Assembly (NCBI GenBank): GCA_913050305.1
Contig: CAJXAS010000019.1
Span: 1-16,581, forward strand
Origin: an uncultured Polaribacter sp.
Lineage (GTDB): Bacteria; Bacteroidota; Bacteroidia; Flavobacteriales; Flavobacteriaceae
DNA length: 16,581 nt
Reading direction: 5' to 3'
Made by a program: the position numbers and the translations under genes. The stretch's first letter is position 1. Every line of letters begins with the position of its first letter. The notes under the pieces were generated by a model. It worked only from the letters and a program-made list of their open reading frames with translations, did no database searches and had not been told where the DNA came from. Positions 1-7,779 of the stretch are shown piece by piece.

Positions 1-44
1 GCCGCTAGCGTTCATCCTGAGCCAGGATCAAACTCTTCATTGTA
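1..44 (-). rRNA. 16S ribosomal RNA gene, 5' end only
   Basis: Read on the minus strand, positions 36 down to 1 give the universally conserved start of bacterial 16S rRNA (AGAGTTTGATCCTGGCTCAG at 36-17, then GATGAACGCTAGCGGC at 16-1). The CTAGCGGC variant is typical of Bacteroidota. The rest of the gene runs off the left edge. The exact mature 5' end cannot be seen from sequence; I placed it a few bases beyond the conserved block, by analogy with usual annotations. The upstream leader and promoters lie at higher coordinates, so this is the head of an rRNA operon transcribed leftwards. Confidence 0.95.
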
Positions 45-292
45 TATTTTAAATAATATGAATGAATAAGTTTCAAAAGAATTTACATTATAAAATAATG
101 TGGTTATTCTACTCTTTGTTTACGCTGTCAATTTCAATATTTTCAATGAACTTTAAATCTTCCCAAGATCGCTTTAAAACAATCCCAATAAAATCTATTT
201 TGTAAGAAAACTAGAATCGAACTAGTGAATTTTAAACCAAAATCCTTTACCAAAATATCCCTGAACTAATTTGCTATATCTCTTAGCGGGTG
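45..292 (-). other. rRNA operon leader (transcribed spacer upstream of 16S)
   Basis: This stretch lies between the promoter-proximal -7 box and the 16S start and should be transcribed as pre-rRNA leader. On the minus strand, 151-141 reads GTTCATTGAAA. It resembles the boxA-like antitermination element expected in rRNA leaders, but the match to the E. coli boxA is loose and the assignment is tentative. A short perfect hairpin (ACATTAT-AAA-ATAATGT, 85-101) lies close to 16S and could belong to the processing stem, whose other half would be downstream of 16S and outside the window. Confidence 0.5.
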
Positions 293-322
293 CAAATTTA
301 GAACTTCTTTTTAATTCTACAA
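293..322 (-). promoter_or_regulatory. rRNA promoter, proximal copy
   Basis: On the minus strand there is TTG (322-320), a 19-nt spacer, then TAAATTTG (300-293), an exact fit to the Bacteroidota promoter (-33 TTG, -7 TAnnTTTG). It is followed directly by CACCCGCTAA, a GC-rich stretch in an otherwise AT-rich region, in the place of a discriminator. Its parts recur exactly 272 bp away in the distal promoter. It points at the 16S gene. Confidence 0.8.
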
Positions 323-397
323 GCATAAAAATGAATTAATTTTTAAACTTTTTTATTACCCTAAAAACTGAACTTGTTTGCCGTAAATTTCGGACTG

Positions 398-405
398 CAA
401 ACATA
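398..405 (-). promoter_or_regulatory. rRNA promoter, middle copy (-7 box)
   Basis: On the minus strand TATGTTTG matches TAnnTTTG and sits inside GTTGTATGTTTGCA, a 14-mer identical to that of the distal promoter. A good -33 box is not evident at 19 nt (nearest is GGTTTA). The downstream discriminator (CAGTCCG) differs from the other two copies. It probably serves as an additional promoter of the rRNA operon. Confidence 0.6.
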
Positions 406-564
406 CAACGTTTTAAGCTTATAAACCTAATGAAAATTTAAATAAATTTGAACTTGTTTTTTCTAAATAAAAACAAATCAAGTTTATTATCACAAGGATT
501 AGAAACTACCTAACAAATATCTCAATGAACTATGCCAACAAACTCTTATTTCCGTTAGCGGGTG

Positions 565-594
565 CAAACATACAACACATTTATAATTCTACAC
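565..594 (-). promoter_or_regulatory. rRNA promoter, distal copy
   Basis: On the minus strand there is GTG (594-592, one mismatch from TTG), a 19-nt spacer and TATGTTTG (572-565), followed by CACCCGCTAA. The spacer starts TAGAATTA, as in the proximal copy. Both the TTTGCACCCGCTAA block (568-555 versus 296-283) and the TGTAGAATT block (593-585 versus 321-313) are offset by exactly 272 bp, so the two promoters look like duplicated units. Confidence 0.75.
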
Positions 595-605
595 GTATTT
601 TGTTT

Positions 606-960
606 TGCTTTTTTTATTTATTTTTTAGAATTAATTTTAATCTACTGAAAACAGGTACTTTGAAGCATGAAGAAAGTTTACTTGTTATTACACTTTTTGC
701 ACATAATATCTATTTTAGATATACATAGAAAAATTAAGACATATTTTATTGTGAATTTTAATGCTTATATAAATTAAAAAAGATAAAATATAAACTGAAT
801 TTGCAGAGGAAAAAGATAAATCAAAACAAAAAAGAGTGGTTAATAATTTTTAAATTGTTAATTAATTCTATTATTTAAATTTACTCAGGCATAAATTTTG
901 CGCCCAAAAGATTAAAATTCTATTTGTTTTCTATTAAAAATAGTTAAAAAAATATTAATT
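606..960. other. intergenic, no recognisable feature
   Basis: About 350 bp of strongly AT-rich sequence between the distal rRNA promoter and the end of the DUF4294 gene. I see no credible ORF, tRNA, repeat or good TAnnTTTG promoter. It may hold upstream-activating A-tracts for the rRNA promoters, but nothing in it is distinctive. Confidence 0.5.
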
Positions 961-963
961 ATT

Positions 964-1008
964 AGCAATAAGTTTTTTAGGTGATCCAATTCAAAAAAAG
1001 TTATTGCT
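964..1008 (-). terminator. possible hairpin terminator after the ligA-DUF4294 unit
   Basis: AGCAATAA (964-971) pairs with TTATTGCT (1001-1008), and TTTTTT (973-978) with AAAAAA (994-999), giving an imperfect stem of about 15 bp with a 15-nt loop. The stem includes the stop codon of the minus-strand gene. It is followed on that strand by AT-rich sequence with a T7 run only some 15 nt later, so it is a weak terminator candidate. Confidence 0.35.
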
Positions 1009-1777
1009 TATTTCTTTTAATTCTTTTATTTCTTTTATTCCATTTTTTTCTCATCTTGTCGAGCATCAATTTATATTCGTCTACGTCTATGATTGCTTTT
1101 CTAGCTGTTATTATTTTAATAAAATCGAAGTTTAATTTTGACTCTTGAATTTGAAGTTTACCTGATTGAAAAGCACGTTGAAGTACGTTTTCTATCAAAA
1201 AATCTTCATTTACACTTTCTGGATGGTATTCTATCCTTAAAGAAAGTTTAAAAATATTGGCTGTTGTATTATACCAAAATGCTTTCCAACCACTTCTTAG
1301 TCCTTTTATATTGTTATACGCCGTTTTACCTGATTGTCGATGAATTAATTTGAGAAGAATACGACCTTCTGTAGTGGTCATTTTTTTAATTTGATCTGTA
1401 AACTCACCCTCAATATAATGCTGAACAAGCTTTGTGTACTTAGTTCTCTTCCTTCTTGAATCAATTCTTTCTAACCTTGCATTCAAAGTATCTAATCTTT
1501 CTGAAACTAATTTTGCAAGCGGGTATACCTTAAAGACCTTCTTTTTAAACCATAAATAATAACGAATATCTTTTTTAGAATTGAATTTAGGCCTCGGTAA
1601 TAGTGCAATCTCATTTAATTGAATAACTACTGAATCTCCAGGTTTTACAAATATATATTCATTTGTATTTTGAGGAAGTGAATCTACATCTCTCTTTTGG
1701 GAAAAAGTAAGAAATGAAAATAAAGTAATATATATGTATAAGAGTTTTTTCAACTTTTTGGTTATTTTACGAAACAA
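1001..1777 (-). CDS. DUF4294 family exported protein
   Basis: A protein of 258 residues, of unknown function. The N-terminus (KITKKLKKLLYIYITLFSFLTFSQ) is a basic stretch followed by a hydrophobic segment, a signal peptide with predicted cleavage near residue 26. The mature part is rich in Lys/Arg and predicted mostly helical. The DUF4294 core starts around residue 50 (RYYLWFKKKVFKVYPLAKLVSERL region) and continues through a conserved GRILLKLIHRQ-type block around residues 140-150. The start is TTG: an in-frame TAG lies two codons upstream and no ATG is available before the signal peptide. It begins 17 bp after the ligA stop and is very probably cotranscribed with ligA, a pairing I recall from other Flavobacteriaceae. 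No catalytic motif is visible and I assign no function. The tail (residues 240-258) is extremely basic, with repeats of the KRNKR kind. Confidence 0.85.
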   Translation of the reverse strand: MFRKITKKLKKLLYIYITLFSFLTFSQKRDVDSLPQNTNEYIFVKPGDSVVIQLNEIALLPRPKFNSKKDIRYYLWFKKKVFKVYPLAKLVSERLDTLNARLERIDSRRKRTKYTKLVQHYIEGEFTDQIKKMTTTEGRILLKLIHRQSGKTAYNNIKGLRSGWKAFWYNTTANIFKLSLRIEYHPESVNEDFLIENVLQRAFQSGKLQIQESKLNFDFIKIITARKAIIDVDEYKLMLDKMRKKWNKRNKRIKRNKQ

Positions 1778-1794
1778 AGACTACAGTATTAATT

Positions 1795-3792
1795 TTAAGA
1801 GATTTTATATATAAAATCTTGTTCTGAAATTATTGAAATCCCTAAGTCTTGCGCTTTTGTTAGCTTACTTGGCCCCATATTATCACCAGCAACTATAAAA
1901 TTTGTTTTCTTAGAGATAGATGAACTTACCTTGCCTCCGTTGTCTTCTATTGCTTTTTTAAGCTCGTTTCTTGACATTTGATAAAAAACACCTGAAACCA
2001 CAAAGATTTGACCTTGTAATATCTCTGTTTGATTTTCTAAAACGGCTGCAGAAACTTCTAATTGCAATCCGTAAGATTTTAAACGATTTATTAATTGAAT
2101 ATTTCCTAAATCTGACGAAAAATCAAGAATACTCTGGGCAATTCTATCCCCTATTTCATCGGCTTTAATTAATTCTTCGAAAGTAGCCGTCATTATACGG
2201 TCGATCGATTTAAAATATTTTGCTAACTTCTTTGCAACGGTTTCACCAACAAAACGAATTCCAAGAGCAAATAATACTTTTTCAAATGGAATTTCTTTTG
2301 ATTTTTCAATTCCAGCAATCATATTTTGAGCAGATTTTTCTGCCATTCTTTCTAATGGAATTATCTGGGCCACATTTAAATCATATAAGTCCGCATAATT
2401 TTGAATTAACCCTTCTTTGCGCAATAAGTCTACTGTTTCTCCTCCTAGCCCGTCAATATCCATGGCTTTTCTAGAAATATAGTGCTGAATTCTACCTGTT
2501 ATTTGCGGTGCACAACCAAATTCATTAGGGCAATAGTGTTTTGCATCTCCCTCTGTTCTCACTAATACTGTATCACATTCTGGACACTTAGTTGCGTACA
2601 TTGTTGGTGCTGAGTTTTCTGGACGTTTTGTATGATCTACTGCAATAATTTTTGGAATAATTTCCCCTCCTTTTTCTACAAACACGGTATCTTTTTCTCT
2701 GATATCTAATCTTTCAATTTGATCTGCATTGTGCAGAGAAGCACGTTTTACAGTTGTTCCTGCCAATTGCACAGGATCTAGATTTGCAACTGGTGTAATT
2801 GCACCAGTTCTGCCAACTTGATATGTAATTTCATTTAATATAGTTGAAACTTGTGCTGCTTTAAATTTGTACGCAATTGCCCATCTTGGTGCCTTGGCAG
2901 TATATCCTAACTCTTCTTGTTGTTGTAAATTATTAACCTTTATTACAATTCCGTCTGTTTCATATGGCAAATCATGACGTTTCGCATCCCAATAATTTAC
3001 AAAATCGAAAACGGCATCTATTGATTTTGCCAACGTTATGGTTTTTGGAACCTTAAACCCTGCTTTTCTAGCATTTTCTAAGCTCTCAAAATGTGTTTTA
3101 TATTTCCTTTCTTCTGTAACTACTTGATACAACAAACAATCTAAAGGTCTTTTTGCAACTTCTCCGCTGTCTTGCAACTTTAAACTTCCACTTGCAGTAT
3201 TCCTAGGGTTCCTATATACTTCTTCTCCGTTCAAAATTCGTTCTTCATTCATTTTAATGAAACCATCTATTGGTAAAACAATTTCTCCACGCATTTCGAA
3301 GTTAGAAACAAACTCTTCTTTTATTATTAATGGAATTGAACGAATAGTTTTTATATTGTTTGTTACTTCATCACCTTGAAAACCATCTCCACGCGTTACC
3401 GCTTTTATAAACTGACCATTTTCATAAGTTAAATTGATAGAAGCTCCATCGAATTTTAACTCACAAGTAAATTCTAATTCTGAAGTACCTAAAACCTTTT
3501 CAACTCTTTTTTCCCAATCGAATAAATCTTCTTTTGAATATGAATTATCTAAAGAATACATTCTATTTTTATGAATAATAGTATTAAAGTTCTTTGTAAC
3601 CGTTCCTCCTACTCTCTGAGTTGGTGAGTTTGAATCAAAAAAAACAGGATTCTCCTTTTCTAACTTTTCTAATTCTTTTAAAGTTCTATCAAAGTCAAAA
3701 TCTGAAATTGTTGCATTATCTAATACATAATAGTTATAATTATGGTTATTTAACTGCTCTCGAAGTTCCTTTATTTTTTCCGCTACCTTCAT
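1795..3792 (-). CDS. ligA: NAD-dependent DNA ligase LigA
   Basis: Seals nicks in duplex DNA using NAD+, in replication (Okazaki fragments) and repair, in the cytoplasm. At 665 residues it has the normal length and all LigA domains in order: Ia domain (1-~65), adenylation domain with the KxDG motif (catalytic Lys113 in CELKFDGAS), OB fold (about 315-400), four-cysteine zinc site (C403, C406, C421, C427), helix-hairpin-helix region (about 430-580), and a C-terminal BRCT domain (about 592-665, with GGKVSSSISKKT). The start is ATG, giving the usual MxxxxKIKELREQLN opening. No clear TAnnTTTG promoter is visible upstream. A candidate with one mismatch (CATTTTTG, 3859-3852) lies before a terminator-like hairpin located only about 15 nt from the ATG. 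The DUF4294 gene follows after 17 bp. Confidence 0.98.
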   Translation of the reverse strand: MKVAEKIKELREQLNNHNYNYYVLDNATISDFDFDRTLKELEKLEKENPVFFDSNSPTQRVGGTVTKNFNTIIHKNRMYSLDNSYSKEDLFDWEKRVEKVLGTSELEFTCELKFDGASINLTYENGQFIKAVTRGDGFQGDEVTNNIKTIRSIPLIIKEEFVSNFEMRGEIVLPIDGFIKMNEERILNGEEVYRNPRNTASGSLKLQDSGEVAKRPLDCLLYQVVTEERKYKTHFESLENARKAGFKVPKTITLAKSIDAVFDFVNYWDAKRHDLPYETDGIVIKVNNLQQQEELGYTAKAPRWAIAYKFKAAQVSTILNEITYQVGRTGAITPVANLDPVQLAGTTVKRASLHNADQIERLDIREKDTVFVEKGGEIIPKIIAVDHTKRPENSAPTMYATKCPECDTVLVRTEGDAKHYCPNEFGCAPQITGRIQHYISRKAMDIDGLGGETVDLLRKEGLIQNYADLYDLNVAQIIPLERMAEKSAQNMIAGIEKSKEIPFEKVLFALGIRFVGETVAKKLAKYFKSIDRIMTATFEELIKADEIGDRIAQSILDFSSDLGNIQLINRLKSYGLQLEVSAAVLENQTEILQGQIFVVSGVFYQMSRNELKKAIEDNGGKVSSSISKKTNFIVAGDNMGPSKLTKAQDLGISIISEQDFIYKIS

Positions 3793-3803
3793 AATTTATC
3801 TCT

Positions 3804-3825
3804 AAAAAAACCTTATTTTAAGGTT
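3804..3825 (-). terminator. terminator-like hairpin in front of ligA
   Basis: On the minus strand AACCTTA (3825-3819), loop AAA, TAAGGTT (3815-3809), then five T (3808-3804). This has the form of a weak intrinsic terminator for minus-strand transcription. It ends just 11 nt before the ligA start codon, leaving no room for a promoter between. It either ends transcripts from the upstream DinB-like gene or lies inside the ligA leader. Confidence 0.45.
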
Positions 3826-3984
3826 GAAAAAATGTGTTTTATATCCTTATTCAAAAATGAAATAAAAAAACGAAATACGTTGTAAAAATACATAAAATTT
3901 CTACAGTTAATCAAACTTCTAATTATTGAATTATAGAAAATTTTAAACCATTTTCGTTAAAATTAATGAAACAGTAAATAAGTT

Positions 3985-4554
3985 TTACTCCTTTACCGTT
4001 CCTTTAAAGTGATTTAATTTAGAGCTAATAGGATTGCCTGAAGATCTTCTAAAACTTGCTACTTGACCCGTATGCCAAATAGCATCTGCAATTGGCCCAT
4101 TTATTATATTAAAAAAAGGAATACTAACCCTTTCCTCTTTTATCACTGAAAATTCTAATAGGTTTTCACTTTCTTTTATTCTATTACTGAGTGCTTGCAA
4201 GTTCAAAAGAGTTTGCTTTCTCATTGTTAAAAATGTCATTTTATCTTTTTCTAACACTTGTTTGAATTTAGATTTTATTAAAAGTAACATCGTATTAGAT
4301 AAATCGTATAAATGATTTACCGTTTGTTGGCATGTTCTACCTTCACCCTTTGGTTGATAAGCTAAATCTACTGGTCGTAATTTATCTGTAGACCAATAAT
4401 ATCTAAATGCCAAACCATCAATCATTCTTGCCACTGTGTTTTGTGCTGTATAGTTTTCTGCCATCACTGGGATTTCTCTATATGGTAATTTTTCTTGAGA
4501 ATTTATAGAAATGACTGCAAATAGTATGATCATAATTATTAATTTCGATTTCAT
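3985..4554 (-). CDS. secreted DinB-like helical-bundle protein
   Basis: A protein of 189 residues. An N-terminal signal peptide (KSKLIIMIILFAVISINS, cleavage near residue 19) suggests export. The mature protein looks like the DinB/YfiT four-helix-bundle superfamily. It has a conserved aromatic block GLAFRYYW (47-54), a helix carrying H81 (QTVNHLYDLSN), and the C-terminal GPIADAIWHTGQVASFRRSSGNP block with H161 (153-175). H81 and H161 correspond to the metal-binding positions of DinB proteins; a third histidine is not obvious. Members bind divalent metal, and most have no known reaction. It is a monocistronic-looking gene on the minus strand, starting just downstream of the GAPDH terminator and about 190 bp before ligA. 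Substrate and role are unknown. A weak TAATTTAG-like box lies upstream. Confidence 0.7.
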   Translation of the reverse strand: MKSKLIIMIILFAVISINSQEKLPYREIPVMAENYTAQNTVARMIDGLAFRYYWSTDKLRPVDLAYQPKGEGRTCQQTVNHLYDLSNTMLLLIKSKFKQVLEKDKMTFLTMRKQTLLNLQALSNRIKESENLLEFSVIKEERVSIPFFNIINGPIADAIWHTGQVASFRRSSGNPISSKLNHFKGTVKE

Positions 4555-4632
4555 GCACTCGCTTTTATTTTGATTGCTAAATTAACAAAACAAAAAAATG
4601 AGAGCAGCAACAGGTAACCTAAAATAAAAAAT

Positions 4633-4661
4633 AAACCCGAAACAAAAATTGTTTCGGGTTT
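4633..4661 (-). terminator. intrinsic terminator of the GAPDH gene
   Basis: A perfect 13-bp inverted repeat: AAACCCGAAACAA (4633-4645) and TTGTTTCGGGTTT (4649-4661), with a 3-nt loop. On the minus strand it is followed by ATTTTTTATTTT, a good U-rich tail. It lies 25 bp after the GAPDH stop codon. The plus-strand tail is less U-rich, and no plus-strand gene precedes it. Confidence 0.9.
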
Positions 4662-4685
4662 AAAGTATTTTAAAATATCATTCTA

Positions 4686-6128
4686 CTAATAATACGTGTA
4701 TCTTCTAACTTTTGCAATATGTTTTGCCAAACGAATTACTTGATGGGAATACCCATATTCATTATCATACCAAATATAAACAACAATACTCTCATTATCT
4801 GTAATAGTTGCCTTACTGTCAAAAATTGAAGGCGCAGTGACACCTATAATGTCTGAAGATACAAGCTCATTATCAAGTGAGTACTTTATTTGCTCTACCA
4901 ACTCACCTTCTAAAGCATATTTTTTAATTAAAGAATTCACACGCTCTGTGGTAACTTTTGTATGCAATTGTAAATTTAAAATTGCTAAAGAACCGTTAGG
5001 TACGGGCACTCTAATTGCGTTAGAAGTTAACTTACCCGCTAATGCAGGTATTGCCTTCGAAACAGCAGCTCCTGCTCCGGTTTCTGTAATTACCATATTT
5101 AAAGCTGCAGATCTTCCTCTTCTATATTTACTGTGCATATTGTCCACTAAATTCTGATCATTTGTGTATGCATGAATGGTTTCTAAATGTCCTTTTTTAA
5201 TTCCATAATTATCTTCTAAAACTTTTAAAATTGGCGTAATTGCATTAGTTGTGCAAGATGCTGCCGAGAAAATAGTTACATTATCTGGGTTGTGTTGTTT
5301 ATGATTTACACCGTGTACAATATTGGGAACTCCTTTTGCTGGAGCTGTAATTAAAACTTTACTTGCTCCTTTTGATTTTAAGTGTCTACTTAATTCTTCT
5401 TCGTCTCTAAACGCACCTGTATTATCTATAATTAAGGCCTCGTTAATTCCGTATAGTGTATAATCGATATCTTCCGGTTTGCCTGCAGAAATCATATAAA
5501 CGGTCGTTCCGTTAATAATTAATGCTTTATTTTCTATATCTACCTGAACAGTTCCTAGGAAATCTCCGTGCACAGAATCTATACTTAATAAAGATGCTCT
5601 TTTTTCTAAGACAGTTTCATTTATTTCGCCACGCGTTACAATTGCTCTTAACCTTAATTGAGAACCTTTTCCCATTTTAGTCATTAACTCTCTCGCTAAT
5701 AAACGTCCTATTCTACCAAAACCATATAAAACAACATCTTTAGGCTGAATATCTTTTGCTGCTGTTGCATCTTTTAACTTGTTCTTTACAAAAGCAACTT
5801 TGTCTTCGCAATTTGCTGCACTTAAATAGCACTCATAAGCTAATTTACCAATATCTAATTTAGAAGACGGTAAATCTATTTGAGTTATTGCTTTTGCAAT
5901 ATCTAATGCATCTAGAATAGAGATTGGCTTACTTACAAATTCTCTTGCATATTCTATTAAATTTAATACTTCACTAGCTCTTTTATCTACTAAAGGATTT
6001 CTAAAAAGTACTAACTCTATAGACTTATCATACCATAAATCGTTTACAATATTAATAAATTCTACTGTTGCTCTTCTTGTTTGCGCTTGCGATAAAACTT
6101 CTTCGTTGTAATTTGCTTTTGTTGACAT
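4686..6128 (-). CDS. gap: glyceraldehyde-3-phosphate dehydrogenase, long form
   Basis: Interconverts glyceraldehyde 3-phosphate and 1,3-bisphosphoglycerate with NAD(P), in cytoplasmic glycolysis/gluconeogenesis. With the start used here it has 480 residues against about 335 for classical GAPDH. An N-terminal helical extension of about 130 residues (STKANYNEEVLSQAQ onwards) precedes a complete GAPDH. The parts seen are Rossmann motif GFGRIGR (136-142), catalytic cysteine in SCTTN (C292), catalytic histidine in HAYTNDQN (H319), and WYDNEYGYSHQ near the end. The open frame extends 14 codons further, to an ATG at 6170, but a promoter -7 box (TACTTTTG, 6164-6157) lies inside that extension and MSTKANYNEE is the natural family start, so I use 6128. 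Long GAPDHs occur in Bacteroidota, often beside a second, short enzyme. Cofactor and direction preference cannot be read from the sequence. Its own terminator follows. Confidence 0.95.
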   Translation of the reverse strand: MSTKANYNEEVLSQAQTRRATVEFINIVNDLWYDKSIELVLFRNPLVDKRASEVLNLIEYAREFVSKPISILDALDIAKAITQIDLPSSKLDIGKLAYECYLSAANCEDKVAFVKNKLKDATAAKDIQPKDVVLYGFGRIGRLLARELMTKMGKGSQLRLRAIVTRGEINETVLEKRASLLSIDSVHGDFLGTVQVDIENKALIINGTTVYMISAGKPEDIDYTLYGINEALIIDNTGAFRDEEELSRHLKSKGASKVLITAPAKGVPNIVHGVNHKQHNPDNVTIFSAASCTTNAITPILKVLEDNYGIKKGHLETIHAYTNDQNLVDNMHSKYRRGRSAALNMVITETGAGAAVSKAIPALAGKLTSNAIRVPVPNGSLAILNLQLHTKVTTERVNSLIKKYALEGELVEQIKYSLDNELVSSDIIGVTAPSIFDSKATITDNESIVVYIWYDNEYGYSHQVIRLAKHIAKVRRYTYY

Positions 6129-6156
6129 AGTTGTGATACTAGAATTAAATTTTCGG

Positions 6157-6187
6157 CAAAAGTATACCAATTATTTAAAATACGAAA
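6157..6187 (-). promoter_or_regulatory. promoter of the long GAPDH gene
   Basis: On the minus strand TTTC (6187-6184), a 19-nt spacer and TACTTTTG (6164-6157): an exact TAnnTTTG -7 box with a -33 box one base from TTTG. Transcription would start near 6153, giving a leader of about 25 nt to the ATG at 6128. It would exclude the in-frame ATG at 6170. Confidence 0.6.
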
Positions 6188-6261
6188 TCGATTGCGTAGA
6201 AAGTTTTAAAATAAAAAAATATGAATTTTAAATTCAAACTTTTATAAGATTGTTTTACTAA

Positions 6262-7650
6262 CTATCTGTATGTATATAACTCTTTTTCTCCTTTTAAATT
6301 TATCATTTCTACAGCAATCCTAAAACCCCTCTCACCTAATTGATCTAATAGCTTGGCGGTTTCTTTAGCATCTGTAACCGCTTTGTCATTAACTTTAATA
6401 ATAATATAGTTTTTTAAATTATTTTCCTTGCTATCTTTTCCCGTTCTAATAATCTGAACACCATTTGAAATATTTAACTTTTTTATTCGTTTTCTAGAAA
6501 TATTTTTTAATTCCCATTGAAAAACAGATGCAATATGCCTTTCTATAAATTTAGATAATTTCACTTTCTTGATTATTAATTCACCATTTCTTTCTACCGT
6601 TACATCTACAACTTCATTTGGTCTTTTTGCTGTTAACTGACCCTTCAATTCAGAAAACTTAGAAATTTTTATATTGTTTATTCTTTTAATAATATCCCCT
6701 TCTTTTAAACCTGATTTTACTTTGTTTTCAATCTGTTCTAAGACATTGCTTACTTTTACGCCCTGGTCCTTGTAACTTAAATCTACTGTAATTCCTAAAA
6801 TTGCTTGCTGCACTGCGCCAAACTCTAAAATGTCATCAATTATCTTTTTTGCAATATTAGAGGGTACGGCAAAAGAGTACCCAATAAAAGAACCAGTTTT
6901 AGAAGAAATAGCAGTGTTTATACCTATTAATTCGCCTCTTCCGTTTACTAAAGCGCCACCACTATTTCCAGGGTTTACCGCTGCATCTGTTTGTATAAAA
7001 GATTCTATATTTCTATTCCCTTCCAAATCTCTTCCTTTTGCAGAAACAATTCCTGCAGTTACAGTAGAAGTTAAATTATAAGGATTTCCAACGGCTAAAA
7101 CCCACTCTCCTATTTTAATATTATCTGAATTTGCAAAGGGAACATAAGGAAAATTTGTATTTGCTTCTATTTTTAATAAAGCAATATCATTAGCAGCATC
7201 GCTTCCTACTAATACAGCTTTGTACTTTTTTTTATTATTTAATGTAATTTCTAATTCACTAGCACCATCTATTACATGGTTATTTGTTACAATATAACCA
7301 TCAGCAGAAATAATTACGCCGCTTCCCGTGCCTACTTGCTCGTATTTTTTGGTGCCCTGGCCCCTTCCATAATATTTTTCTGCCCATGGGTTTACCTTAG
7401 TCTTCACCGCTGTATTTTTAACATGAACTACAGCATGGATCGTGTTTTCTGCAGCTACAGTAAAATCTGTTGTCATTTCTGCGGCACTTGCACCTTTTAT
7501 TGTTGAACTATAGTTTGTTTGGACAATATTACTAGGTATTTTAATTGTTCTCTCTAACGTCATCGGTTCTTCTAATAATAGCTTGTAACCACCTAATGTT
7601 ATTGCCCCACCTAAAATTGCCATAGCTAAAAAACCGAATGCTTTTTTCAT
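6262..7650 (-). CDS. HtrA/Deg-type envelope serine protease
   Basis: A trypsin-like protease/chaperone of 462 residues that degrades or handles misfolded envelope proteins. The N-terminus (residues 5-25, FGFLAMAILGGAITLGGYKLL) is a single hydrophobic segment, acting as membrane anchor or uncleaved signal. The protease domain (about 65-275) has the full catalytic triad: H125 in VTNNHVIDG, D155 in ANDIALLK and S230 in NPGNSGGAL. One recognisable PDZ domain follows (about 285-365, with LKEGDIIKRINN), then a divergent second PDZ-like region (about 375-460) with only the INLKGE ending easily aligned. This is the DegP/DegQ layout, and I cannot choose between those names. It is divergent from dapF across a 129-bp spacer. 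Its own promoter box TATATTTG lies at 7678-7671, giving a leader of about 17 nt. Confidence 0.93.
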   Translation of the reverse strand: MKKAFGFLAMAILGGAITLGGYKLLLEEPMTLERTIKIPSNIVQTNYSSTIKGASAAEMTTDFTVAAENTIHAVVHVKNTAVKTKVNPWAEKYYGRGQGTKKYEQVGTGSGVIISADGYIVTNNHVIDGASELEITLNNKKKYKAVLVGSDAANDIALLKIEANTNFPYVPFANSDNIKIGEWVLAVGNPYNLTSTVTAGIVSAKGRDLEGNRNIESFIQTDAAVNPGNSGGALVNGRGELIGINTAISSKTGSFIGYSFAVPSNIAKKIIDDILEFGAVQQAILGITVDLSYKDQGVKVSNVLEQIENKVKSGLKEGDIIKRINNIKISKFSELKGQLTAKRPNEVVDVTVERNGELIIKKVKLSKFIERHIASVFQWELKNISRKRIKKLNISNGVQIIRTGKDSKENNLKNYIIIKVNDKAVTDAKETAKLLDQLGERGFRIAVEMINLKGEKELYTYR

Positions 7651-7670
7651 AATTACTCATATTTGTTATC

Positions 7671-7678
7671 CAAATATA
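7671..7678 (-). promoter_or_regulatory. -7 box of the HtrA-type protease promoter
   Basis: On the minus strand TATATTTG matches TAnnTTTG exactly, about 20 nt upstream of the start codon at 7650. The -33 region at 19 nt spacing is only T-rich (TTT at 7700-7698), so this half is weak. Confidence 0.55.
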
Positions 7679-7743
7679 TAATTTTAACATCTTTAAAAAA
7701 TCTGTTTAACTTCATTTTAACGGACTTTAACCCCTTTTTAACA

Positions 7744-7775
7744 TCCTTTGTTTGTTCCTGAAATACTTACCTTTG
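7744..7775 (+). promoter_or_regulatory. dapF promoter abutting the start codon
   Basis: TTTG (7747-7750, within TCCTTTGTTTG), a 17-nt spacer and TACCTTTG (7768-7775), an exact TAnnTTTG. Only four bases separate the -7 box from the dapF ATG at 7780. The transcript should therefore begin at, or within a few bases of, the start codon (leaderless or near-leaderless). Confidence 0.65.
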
Positions 7776-7779
7776 CTTT

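Noticed and set aside
525..728. 67-codon plus-strand open frame (MNYANKLLFPLAGANIQ...)
   Set aside because: It overlaps the distal rRNA promoter and its duplicated blocks, has no promoter of its own and low-complexity composition. It is a chance frame.
979..990. AGGTGATCCAAT, complementary to the E. coli-type 16S 3' end (GGATCACCT), suggesting an rRNA remnant
   Set aside because: Flavobacterial 16S genes usually end in GGAACACCTCC, the match is about 11 nt only, and no other rRNA sequence flanks it. Chance is the simplest reading.
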